DNA of 34,717 nucleotides, from contig JBCBNX010000029.1 of NCBI GenBank assembly GCA_039821555.1, forward strand, positions 1-34,717, given 5' to 3'. A program made the translations under genes and the position numbers. The notes below the pieces were generated by a model. The model saw only the letters and a list, made by a program, of their open reading frames with translations, was not told the origin of the DNA and did not search any database. Every line of letters begins with the position of its first letter. Position 1 is the stretch's first letter. Source of the DNA: Bacteroidota bacterium (GTDB taxonomy: Bacteria > Bacteroidota > Rhodothermia > Rhodothermales > Rubricoccaceae). Positions 17,201 through 24,503 of the stretch are shown piece after piece.

Positions 17201-19060
17201 GAGCTGCTCGCCCCTGGCGCGGACACGCAGGCCCCTGTGCTCGCGGGCAATGCGACGGGCGGCACGTTTGAGGGCACCGCATCAGACGACCAGCAGAACG
17301 ATTCGGGGCTGGCCTCGGTGGCCCTCGACGCGGGTGCAACAAACCTCACCCTCACGGTCGACCCGTTCGACGCGGGCGCTGCGACGACAACGTTCACGGT
17401 GACGCTCACCGATCCATCGCAGCCGGGCTCGGGACGAGTCGAAGCCATCGACATGGTAGGCAACACGAGCGGCCTCGACGTGGAGTTAGACACCGCTCCG
17501 CTCCCCGACTATGACATCGTGGCCACGGCTACCTACGCCTTCGAAGGTGCAGCCGACGGGACGATCACGGTCACGGTGCGCAACATCGGGGCGAACGCGA
17601 TGCCAGCAGTGCGTGTCATCGTCAAGTCGTCGCAGGACGTGACGCTCGCGCAGTCGACGCAGGTGATCGGTGAGATCGCGGCAGGCGCTTCGCGCGACGC
17701 CGTGTTTGACTTCAGCAATGCGGGCCCCAACGCCGAAGTCTTCTTCCAGGCGCAGGACACGCAGATCCGTCGCGGAGAGAGCGACCTGGACAACAACGAG
17801 GTCACCATCGCGCCTGTGAATGAGGGCGGTGACGTTGCCCCTCCCGTCATCGGCGGGAGCGTGACCCTCAACGGGTCCGTCCCCCGATTCGACGGCACGG
17901 CGTCCGAGACGGGCGCCAACGACACGGGCGTTGCGAGCATCGCGCTGGCCAACGGTGCGACCAACGTGGCCCTCACTGTCGATCCGTTTATCGCCGGGGC
18001 GACCAACGTCGGCTTCGCCGTCACCTTAGTCGATGACAGCCAGTCGGGCTCCGGCACCGTGGAGGCGACCGACGTGGAAGGCAACGTGGCGGTCTACGAA
18101 GTGGCGCTGGTGCTCGCTGGCAACGACACGAGCGCGCCCACGATCACGGGCACGTTCCGCCGCCGCGCCTACGAGGGCACCGCGACGGACGACCAGCCCA
18201 ACGACACCGGCATCGCGTCGGTGACGCTCTCCAACGATGCCGTCAATATGGTCCTCGACGTGGACCCCTTCACGCCCGGCGACCCGGTTGTGACGTTCAA
18301 GCTTTCGGCCGCAGACCCTGCGCAGCCGACGAGCGGAACGGTGGTCGCCACGGACGTTGCCGGCAACGAGGGCAGCACGTTCCTTACGCGAGGTCGCGCC
18401 GCCTCGTCCCTCGCCAGCGACGAAGACGCTGAAGCGGGCCAACGCCACGCCGAGGACCTCGCTGCGGCTGGCGCGGTAGCGGATGCCGTAGAGGGTGGCA
18501 AGCCCAGCACCGAGACTGATGCAGTCGCCGCGGATGCGACAGAGCCAGCTAGCCACGAGTCTGACGACCGGGAGGCGGCCTCAGAAGCTCCGTCTGGCGT
18601 AAAGCCCCAGACGGACGCCGCGACGCCTGAAGACGCTTCCTCTTCTGGGAAGCCAAGCTTGGAGCTGGCGACGGACGCCGTAGCCAACGACGCCGCGCTC
18701 ACTGCCCCTGCCGACGCGAGCGAGGCGGTGTCGAGTTCGTTGGCCGCTGAAGCGCCGCTCTCCTCGTTGAGCACCTCTGCCGAGGCTGCGCCCTCAGACG
18801 GGACCCTCTCCGTCCGTGCGTACCCCAACCCAGTCACCGCCGCCGCTACGTTGCGCTTCCACGTGCCGTCCGAGAGTGCCGCGCGCATCGCGGTGTACGA
18901 CCTGAGCGGGCGACGCGTCGCGCTCGTGCACGACGGGACGCTGTCCGCTGGCTGGCACGACCTCATCGTAGATGCCCGACGGTGGCCGAGCGGCGTCTAC
19001 CTCTGGCGCGTCGAAACGGCGACCCAGGCCGAGACCGGCCGGTTTACGGTGATTCGCTAG
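14261..19060 (+). CDS. Giant secreted repeat protein with T9SS sorting domain (paralogue 2)
   Basis: This 1599-residue paralogue has a signal peptide (1-23, ending GLHAQ) and the same unrecognised N-terminal module (about 25-508) with conserved Cys in VCYSW, TQCPLQIDER, GCGRTIWTGS and NCSGD. Repeats 1-3 occupy about 509-788, a CARDB-like domain starts at 789 (with IGTERFTLARVQTK and a DNANN end), repeats 4-5 run from about 900, a second CARDB-like domain starts at 1082, and repeats 6-7 run from about 1188 to 1372. An acidic Ala/Asp/Glu/Ser-rich linker (about 1373-1505) leads to a T9SS sorting domain with AYPNPVTAAATLRF, VYDLSGRRVAL and WPSGVYLWRV. The ATG at 14261 gives the signal peptide; the frame is open upstream to 14189. 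It is extracellular or surface-attached by inference. Function is unknown; adhesion or binding is a guess from the architecture. Confidence 0.9.
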   Translation: MRFLSTAFCTTLLLCLGASGLHAQTDDFRPLVLTGADTPSLLGAAVTAPVCYSWSGASWTQCPLQIDERDYIDRGSAYRRDLRPEFYDVDSVYHYTAPQDYPNSRMEPTVPFDSDLSFDANDELVLMARFFGQQANLAAQPPPFSPEDIEELAFEGRYVYLFVSSVALDQSAGYDLVDYDFNLLAGDFPDDYDFTGDHFDQYHAEPNNHNTGDYLAANPEYSPVETEYYRLSFEDRWIQRELQFADAGGTYGPDILDRVKVSSRPDYNGSRVGCGRTIWTGSAERGTLGIQKDGPLRAIRYAQGYNSGGFNHILYRLYEKYMVYEMAHTMHQTPGASMWYDLAPSATGMTYYSNLHPSGVTVDGVPDYATSPEKDIFTEAYLEWDYLIGSQGSMVGVWEAETNITTLQPNSYYEDDTNPDIQNCSGDRMAYGNFGNTYFEPKPASDDVTMRSTDPREPEAYFLDGSLRYMRLIRRAVPEVPGLSLGEASAIRDQLQAPVEVAVNTLIVPGNDATPPQIEGSVDRPTQTYAGTATDIGAGLSSIALAGDASNLALNVASFAPGAASTTFTLTPINPTQGASGTVVVTDERGNASDVFVQIGVPQDDVLPPRVASTTDRIFLTGEAADDRLDDTGLASITLVGASNLAFDADPFTVGTTEPVAFRIRLIDVTQPGSGTLRVDDVQGLRTNEAISMDAPPTDATAPVVAAERESTVLEGTITETQPNDLGIATIEVVGTTNMTVEVDPFDEGAQTVAFTATSVEATEAGTGTIRVTDLAGNVTEYAIDIPPSIFDLYLRAEAPVFTTEDSGTVTAWLSNIGTERFTLARVQTKKETDVEVDPNRITVGELAPGDSAEVVFTFANAAATGSVQLKAIDQFIGGNEIDNANNLVDVFFVPSASGIVLVGDVQGDAFTGTARASDNGLASLVLSPDATNLTLSTDPFTPGTTASVAYSVERIDPALDGSGTLIATDQSGSEELLAVELLAPGADTQAPVLAGNATGGTFEGTASDDQQNDSGLASVALDAGATNLTLTVDPFDAGAATTTFTVTLTDPSQPGSGRVEAIDMVGNTSGLDVELDTAPLPDYDIVATATYAFEGAADGTITVTVRNIGANAMPAVRVIVKSSQDVTLAQSTQVIGEIAAGASRDAVFDFSNAGPNAEVFFQAQDTQIRRGESDLDNNEVTIAPVNEGGDVAPPVIGGSVTLNGSVPRFDGTASETGANDTGVASIALANGATNVALTVDPFIAGATNVGFAVTLVDDSQSGSGTVEATDVEGNVAVYEVALVLAGNDTSAPTITGTFRRRAYEGTATDDQPNDTGIASVTLSNDAVNMVLDVDPFTPGDPVVTFKLSAADPAQPTSGTVVATDVAGNEGSTFLTRGRAASSLASDEDAEAGQRHAEDLAAAGAVADAVEGGKPSTETDAVAADATEPASHESDDREAASEAPSGVKPQTDAATPEDASSSGKPSLELATDAVANDAALTAPADASEAVSSSLAAEAPLSSLSTSAEAAPSDGTLSVRAYPNPVTAAATLRFHVPSESAARIAVYDLSGRRVALVHDGTLSAGWHDLIVDARRWPSGVYLWRVETATQAETGRFTVIR

Positions 19061-19100
19061 TCCCCAGGCCTTTTTCACCGGCCGAGCGGCTTGGGACTAG
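19057..19100 (+). terminator. Stem-loop over the stop codon of paralogue 2
   Basis: CTAGTCCC (19057-19064) pairs perfectly with GGGACTAG (19093-19100), with an inner GGCC/GGCC pairing around a TTTTT-containing loop. The stem includes the TAG stop codon. No T-tract follows, so it may be an mRNA 3'-end stabiliser or a weak terminator. Confidence 0.35.
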
Positions 19101-19232
19101 CGCGAACGGCTAGCCTCAAGTCGCTTTGCAACTGTATTCTTGCCCTTCTGTGTAAACAACCAATTTCCGGGGTACTCCCTCGTCAGGGTCCCCGCCCAAA
19201 CCTCACCCTCGCCCGTCCCCTCCTCGAGCCCC

Positions 19233-22200
19233 ATGCCCCCCCGACTCGCGCCCCTGCTCCTGGTCGCCGTTGTCCTCGCCCTCCTTCCCACCGCGCTCGC
19301 ACAGTCTGACGACTTTCGCCCCCTCGTCCTAGAGGGCAGCGACACGCCCGTACTCCTGGGCGCTAGCGTGACGGCCCCCGTCTGCTACAGCTGGACGGGC
19401 AGCGATTGGTTCCACTGCCCCATCCAGATCGATGAACGGGCGCTTCTGGACCGTGGACTCGCGTATCCCATCGACCTCTACCCTGAGTTCCACGATGTCG
19501 ACGAGATCTACCACTATACGGCGCCGCAGGACTACCCCAACCCGCGCATTGCGCCCTACGTCCCCGTAGACCCAGACCCCGAGCTAGACGCCGACGACGA
19601 GATTGTGCTGATGGCGCGCTTCTTCGGTGGGCAAGCTGACCTCGCCGCGCAGCCCCCGCCCTTCTCCTCCGAGAACATCCAGGAAGTCGTCTTCGAAGGG
19701 CGCTACGTCTACCTCTACGTCCCGGCGGTCGAGCTCGACCAAAGCGCGGGCTTCGACCTCGTCGACTATGACTTCAACCTCCTCGCGGGCGACTTTCCCG
19801 AGGACTACGACTTCACGGGCACCCACTACGACCAATTCCACGCCGAGCCCAACAACCACAACCTCGGCGACTACCTCGCGGCCAACCCCGAGTACAGTCC
19901 CGTAGAGACGGCCTACTATCGCACCTCGTTCGAAGACCGCTGGATCCAGCGCGAGATGCAGTTCGCCAACGCCAGCGGGACGATGGGGCCGGACGTCCTG
20001 GACCGGATCAAGTACGCTTCGCGGCCCGATTACACCGGCTCGCGCTTCGGCTGTGGCCGCACGATCTGGACCGGCAGCGCTGAACGCGGCACTCTGGGCG
20101 TGCAGAAGGATGGCCCCCTGCGTGCGCTGCGCTACGCCCAGGGCTACAACTCCGGCGGGTACAACCACGTGCTCTACCGGCTGTACGAGAAGTACATGGT
20201 CTACGAGATGGCCCACACGATGCACCAGACCCCGGGCGCCTCGATGTGGTACGACCTAAGCGAGGGCGCGGTGGGCATGACCTACTACAGCAACCTCCGC
20301 CCGAGCGGCGTCACGGTCGACGGCGAACCGGACTATGCCACGGACCCCGAAGACGACATCTTCGAGACGGAGTACCTGGAGTGGGACTACCTCATCGGCA
20401 GCCAGGGCTCGATGGTGGGCGTGTGGGAGAGCGACAACAACCTCCCCGAGCCGCTGCCCTACTCGTACTACGAGGACGACCGAACGCCGTCGATCCAAAA
20501 CTGCTCCGGCGATGGCCAGGCGATCGGCAACTTCGGCAACATGTACTTTGAGCAGAAGCCTGCCTCCGACGAGGTGACGATGCGCTCAACGGACCCGCGT
20601 GAAGCCGAAGCCTACTTCCTCAACGGCGACCTCCGGTTCATGAAGCTCATCCGCCGCGCGGTACCCGACGTGCCCAATCTCTCACTCACGGAGGCGGAGG
20701 CCGTCCGGGACCAACTGCTCGCCCCCATCGAGTTTGTGACGAACACGCTCGTGGTGCCCGGCAACGACAACACCCCGCCGCAGATCACGGGCGAGGTCGA
20801 ACGCGCCGCGCAGACCTACACCGGCCTCGCCACCGACATCGGCGCTGGCATCGCCTCGATTGCGCTCAGCAGCGACGCGGCCAACCTCGGCCTCGTGAGC
20901 GACGCGTTCGCGCCCGGTGCTACCACAGTCGCGTTCACGCTTGCCCCCATCGCCGCCGCCGCCACGGCCAGCGGCACCGTGCTCGCCATCGATGGACGCG
21001 GCAATGAGGCCACCGTGTTTGTCCAGATCGAGGTGCCACAGGAAGACATCCTCGCCCCGCGCCTCACGCAAGCTGCGGAGCGGTTTTTCGTGGCGGGCGA
21101 GATTGCCGAGGATCGCCTCGATGACACGGGCTTGGCGACCGTAGCCCTCCTCGACGCAGACAACCTCGTACTGGACATTGACGCATTTACGCCTGGCCTG
21201 ACAACGCCCATCGACTACCGCGTGCGCCTCGTCGACGTATCGCGCCCAGGCTCCGCGCTGCTGCGTGCCACCGACGTGAAAGGCCTCCAGAACGACGTAT
21301 CGTTCGACCTTGCCGCACCGCCGACGGACGCCACAGCGCCGCTCGTCACCGTTGAGTTGGAGGGGACAAGCCTCGCGGGCACTGCGTCGGAACTGGCCGC
21401 TGACGACCTCGGCCTCGTCTCCGTCGTGATCGACAATACCACCAACGTGACCGTCGAGTTGGGCGAAGTGGCACTCGGAGACACCGAAATCGCCTTCGAG
21501 ATCGCCAGCGTCAACACCGAGCTGCCAGGGACGGCCAGGCTGGTCGCCATCGATGTGGCGGGCAACGAGCGCACCGTCGCCATAGAGATTCCACCGTCGC
21601 TCTACGACCTCGAACTGCGTGCGGAGGCTCCAGTCTTCGCAAGCGAGACGGAAGGGACCGTCCAGGTCTGGGTCGAGAACGTTGGGACCGAGCGGTTCAC
21701 GCTCTCGCGCGTGCAGACGATCAACGAGATCGACGCCGAAGTCACGCCCAACCGCATCGAGGTAGGGGCGCTCGCGCCCGGTGACTCCGTCTCGACGACC
21801 TTCAGCTTCGTCACGACCAGCACGAACGCGGAAGTGCGCTTCAAAGCGCTGGACCAGTTCATCGGCGGCGCGGAGGTGGACAACGACAACAACGTCATCG
21901 ACGTGCCGCTCGTCGCTTCCACGTCGGGGCTACTGCTCGTCGGCAGCGTGCAGGACGGTGTGTTCGCTGGCTCAGTTCGTGCTACCGCAACCGGACTTAC
22001 CGAGGTACGTCTGAGCGACAACGCAACGAACCTCTCTCTCACCGTCGCCGACTACGCACCTGGAACGCAGGAGAGCGTGAGCTACCTCGTTCAGCGGATC
22101 GCCCCGGACGAGAACGGGAGCGGCGAGGTCATCGCGCAAGACCAGGCAGGCACAGTCGAGCGCATCTCGATCAACCTGCTGGCGCCCGCCCCCGACACCC

Positions 22201-23381
22201 GTGCGCCCTCGCTCGTAGGTAGCGGCATAGAAGGCGTGTTCGACGGGACCGCCTCTGACGACGAGCAGAACGACACAGGCCTCGCCAGCGTCGTTCTCCA
22301 GGGCGACGCCGTCAACGTCGTACTCACTGTCGGCGCCTTTGATGAAGGCGACGCCGCCGTCGATTTCTTGCTGGAACTCGTCGACCCTGCCCGCGAGGGC
22401 AGCGCAACCATCGCGGCAACGGACGCTTCAGGCAACACGGGCACGCTAGACGTCTCGCTCCTCCCGGCACCCACGCCCGAGTTCGATATCGTCTCGAAGG
22501 CCGCGTATGTGTTCGACACCGACGACGCGGGCTTGATCGCCGTCACCGTGCGCAACAACGGGCTCCAGCCCATGACCACCGTGCGGGTGCGCGTGCGCAG
22601 CGTGGACGATGTCACGCTCTCCACCGACGCCATCACCGTCGGCGAGATCGAGCCTGGCGACTCGAAGACGGCGCTGTTCGACTTCTCGGGGGCAACCCCG
22701 GACGCCAGCGTCTTCTTCCAGGCCCAGGACCTCATCGTCCGGCGCGACGAGAGCGACCTCGACAACAACGAGGTCACCATTGCGCTCACGCCTGAGGGCG
22801 CCGACGTCAGCGCGCCGATCCTGTCGGGGGATCTCGACCCGAACGCCGAGGCCCTGACGTTCGAAGGCGACGTCCGCGACGACGCGCCGAGCGATGCGGG
22901 CATTGCCAGCATCACGCTCAGCGCGGCCTCGGACAACCTGCGACTTGACGTGGCCGACTACGCGCCCGGAGACGCAGCCGCGTCGTTCACCATCACGCTC
23001 GTAGACCCTGGCCAACCAGGCTCCGGCACGGTCGAGGCGGTGGACCTGTTCGGCAACACGTCAAGCCTCCCGGTCACGCTCACCACCGTCTCCAGCGAGA
23101 ACGACGCCGCCCCGCCAGACGGAGCGCTCGCCACTGCGGTCTACCCCACGCCGTTTGTCCAGGCGGCGACCATGCGGTTCCACCTGGACCAGACGCGCCC
23201 GGTACGGGTGACCGTCTTCGACCTCACGGGTCGGCGGCGGGCCCTGCTCCACGAGGGCATTCTCCCGGCAGGCTGGCACGAACTCGACGTGAACGGCGCG
23301 GACTGGCCGAGCGGCCTCTACCTCTGGCGCATCGCTACGGACACCCGCACAGAAACAGGACGCATGACCCTTGTGCGGTGA
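19233..23381 (+). CDS. Giant secreted repeat protein with T9SS sorting domain (paralogue 3)
   Basis: This 1382-residue paralogue is closest to its upstream neighbour. The signal peptide (1-23) ends PTALAQ. The shared N-terminal module (about 24-510) keeps the four cysteines and the nearly invariant stretches LYEKYMVYEMAHTMHQTPGA and EWDYLIGSQGSMVGVWE. Repeats 1-3, a CARDB-like domain at 789, repeats 4-5, a CARDB-like domain at 1082 and repeat 6 follow; both CARDB starts fall at the same residue number as in paralogue 2. The acidic linker is absent, reduced to a short Ser/Asn/Asp/Pro stretch, and the sorting domain (about 1300-1382) has VYPTPFVQAATMRF, VFDLTGRRRAL and WPSGLYLWRI. The ATG at 19233 lies in CGAGCCCC-ATG. 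It ends 31 bp from the convergent carbonic anhydrase gene. Function unknown; T9SS secretion is well supported. Confidence 0.9.
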   Translation: MPPRLAPLLLVAVVLALLPTALAQSDDFRPLVLEGSDTPVLLGASVTAPVCYSWTGSDWFHCPIQIDERALLDRGLAYPIDLYPEFHDVDEIYHYTAPQDYPNPRIAPYVPVDPDPELDADDEIVLMARFFGGQADLAAQPPPFSSENIQEVVFEGRYVYLYVPAVELDQSAGFDLVDYDFNLLAGDFPEDYDFTGTHYDQFHAEPNNHNLGDYLAANPEYSPVETAYYRTSFEDRWIQREMQFANASGTMGPDVLDRIKYASRPDYTGSRFGCGRTIWTGSAERGTLGVQKDGPLRALRYAQGYNSGGYNHVLYRLYEKYMVYEMAHTMHQTPGASMWYDLSEGAVGMTYYSNLRPSGVTVDGEPDYATDPEDDIFETEYLEWDYLIGSQGSMVGVWESDNNLPEPLPYSYYEDDRTPSIQNCSGDGQAIGNFGNMYFEQKPASDEVTMRSTDPREAEAYFLNGDLRFMKLIRRAVPDVPNLSLTEAEAVRDQLLAPIEFVTNTLVVPGNDNTPPQITGEVERAAQTYTGLATDIGAGIASIALSSDAANLGLVSDAFAPGATTVAFTLAPIAAAATASGTVLAIDGRGNEATVFVQIEVPQEDILAPRLTQAAERFFVAGEIAEDRLDDTGLATVALLDADNLVLDIDAFTPGLTTPIDYRVRLVDVSRPGSALLRATDVKGLQNDVSFDLAAPPTDATAPLVTVELEGTSLAGTASELAADDLGLVSVVIDNTTNVTVELGEVALGDTEIAFEIASVNTELPGTARLVAIDVAGNERTVAIEIPPSLYDLELRAEAPVFASETEGTVQVWVENVGTERFTLSRVQTINEIDAEVTPNRIEVGALAPGDSVSTTFSFVTTSTNAEVRFKALDQFIGGAEVDNDNNVIDVPLVASTSGLLLVGSVQDGVFAGSVRATATGLTEVRLSDNATNLSLTVADYAPGTQESVSYLVQRIAPDENGSGEVIAQDQAGTVERISINLLAPAPDTRAPSLVGSGIEGVFDGTASDDEQNDTGLASVVLQGDAVNVVLTVGAFDEGDAAVDFLLELVDPAREGSATIAATDASGNTGTLDVSLLPAPTPEFDIVSKAAYVFDTDDAGLIAVTVRNNGLQPMTTVRVRVRSVDDVTLSTDAITVGEIEPGDSKTALFDFSGATPDASVFFQAQDLIVRRDESDLDNNEVTIALTPEGADVSAPILSGDLDPNAEALTFEGDVRDDAPSDAGIASITLSAASDNLRLDVADYAPGDAAASFTITLVDPGQPGSGTVEAVDLFGNTSSLPVTLTTVSSENDAAPPDGALATAVYPTPFVQAATMRFHLDQTRPVRVTVFDLTGRRRALLHEGILPAGWHELDVNGADWPSGLYLWRIATDTRTETGRMTLVR

Positions 23382-23412
23382 GCCTGCACAGAGCCATCGC
23401 TTTCCTCCTGCC

Positions 23413-23964
23413 TCATCGCCGTCGATCTTCGTAGAACGGGTTTGCAGAGGGCTGAACCTCGCCGCGGTACATCGCGCTCATGCGGACGTAGTGCGCGGCG
23501 TTAGCACGGTTGCGGTCGATTTCCTCATCGCTCAGTGTCCGCACCACGCGTCCGGGCTGACCGAGGACGAGCGAGCGCGGCGGAACGACGGTATTGGGCG
23601 TCACAACAGTTCCTGCACCTACGAGCGAGCCTGCTCCGATCACGGCGCCGTCCAGCACGATGGCGCCCATGCCAATGAGGCAGTCCGGCTTGACTGTCGC
23701 GCCATGAACGACGGCATTGTGCCCGATCGTCACACGCTCCAGGATCTGGCACGGATGTGTCCCGCGCGATACGTGGATGGTCGCGTTGTCCTGGACGTTG
23801 CTCTCCGCACCGATCTCGATCCAGTGCACGTCGCCGCGCAGGGAGGCGCCGTACCAGATGCTCGCGTGCGGCCCGAGCGTGACATCGCCGAGCACGATGG
23901 CCGTGTCTGCGATAAAGTTGGTGGCGTCAAAGGTCGGGGCCAGGCCCAGGAACGGGGTCGTCAT
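23413..23964 (-). CDS. Gamma-class carbonic anhydrase-like hexapeptide protein
   Basis: The 183-residue protein is a left-handed beta-helix of hexapeptide repeats (I/V-G-x-x-x-x). The gamma-carbonic-anhydrase signature is present: SLRGDVHWIEIG, NVQDNATIHVS with His64, and TIGHNAVVHG with His82 and His87. The spacing of the three His fits the zinc ligands that are shared across a trimer interface. Family members hydrate CO2 or act as related acyltransferase-like proteins (YrdA/PaaY/CaiE group), so activity is not certain. The protein is cytoplasmic. The ATG at 23964 gives the usual short N-terminus (MTTPFLGLAPTF); an upstream ATG at 24003 adds 13 unrelated residues. It is divergent from the SpoIIAA-like gene and convergent with paralogue 3. 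Confidence 0.93.
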   Translation of the reverse strand: MTTPFLGLAPTFDATNFIADTAIVLGDVTLGPHASIWYGASLRGDVHWIEIGAESNVQDNATIHVSRGTHPCQILERVTIGHNAVVHGATVKPDCLIGMGAIVLDGAVIGAGSLVGAGTVVTPNTVVPPRSLVLGQPGRVVRTLSDEEIDRNRANAAHYVRMSAMYRGEVQPSANPFYEDRRR

Positions 23965-24040
23965 CGTAGAAGCGGTGGCTGGACTACGAGTATACTTCCG
24001 CACGTCCTACCGATCACGCTAGCCCTACACCTTTCGACTG

Positions 24041-24421
24041 ATGTCGTTTGCCACCTTCGACGAGCGTGCGTTCCCGCTCGTCCACGTCACCATCGAAGAC
24101 GCCCCCTCGCCGCGCGCCATCGATGCGTTCCTGGAACACGTCGAAGACCTGTTGGAAGGCCCCGAGCGTCTGGTTGTGATCGTGGAAATCGCCGGGCCTC
24201 GGCTCTGGAAGCTCGGCCTGTCTGAACGCCACCGGGAACTCATCGAGGACATGAAGGACGAGGCCGAGGATTCCATCGCCGCGATTGCCTACGTGGCCGG
24301 TGCTGAGTACGTCGCCCGTGCCCTCGACTTTGCGATGCAGCAGGCTGCGCTGCCGTTTCCCGTCCGCGTCTTTCAGCATGCCGACGAGGCCCGTCGGTGG
24401 GCTGCTGCCTTCGTCGCATAG
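24041..24421 (+). CDS. SpoIIAA/STAS-like small protein
   Basis: The 126-residue soluble protein alternates beta strands (LVHVTIED, RLVVIVEIAG, IAAIAYVAG, PVRVFQHAD) with helices, as in the SpoIIAA-like/STAS fold. It ends with a helix containing DEARRWAAAF, typical of this small family. These proteins have no known enzyme activity and may bind lipids or partner proteins. The serine phosphorylated in true anti-sigma antagonists is not evident, so a classical sigma-factor role should not be assumed. The ATG at 24041 is clear. It lies 82 bp upstream of the tubulin-like gene on the same strand and could be its first operon partner, or an unrelated neighbour. Confidence 0.75.
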   Translation: MSFATFDERAFPLVHVTIEDAPSPRAIDAFLEHVEDLLEGPERLVVIVEIAGPRLWKLGLSERHRELIEDMKDEAEDSIAAIAYVAGAEYVARALDFAMQQAALPFPVRVFQHADEARRWAAAFVA

Positions 24422-24503
24422 AACGCGAGATCGCCCTGACCAAAGAGTGCGCGGTTTCTCGTAGGTTGGAGTAGACCTCCCAAGCACCTCTTCCTCGTTG
24501 GCT

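Noticed and set aside
19135..19142. TATTCTTG before paralogue 3 as a -7 promoter element
   Set aside because: One mismatch to the consensus, but the only nearby TTTG is about 7 bp upstream, far too close for a -33 element.
8363..23381. Transposon or phage origin for the giant repeat genes
   Set aside because: No transposase, integrase, terminal inverted repeats or target duplications are visible; the repeats are coding domains and the genes have normal codon style.
24041..24421. Classical anti-sigma factor antagonist
   Set aside because: The fold fits a SpoIIAA-like protein, but the conserved phosphorylatable serine context and a neighbouring anti-sigma kinase are absent.
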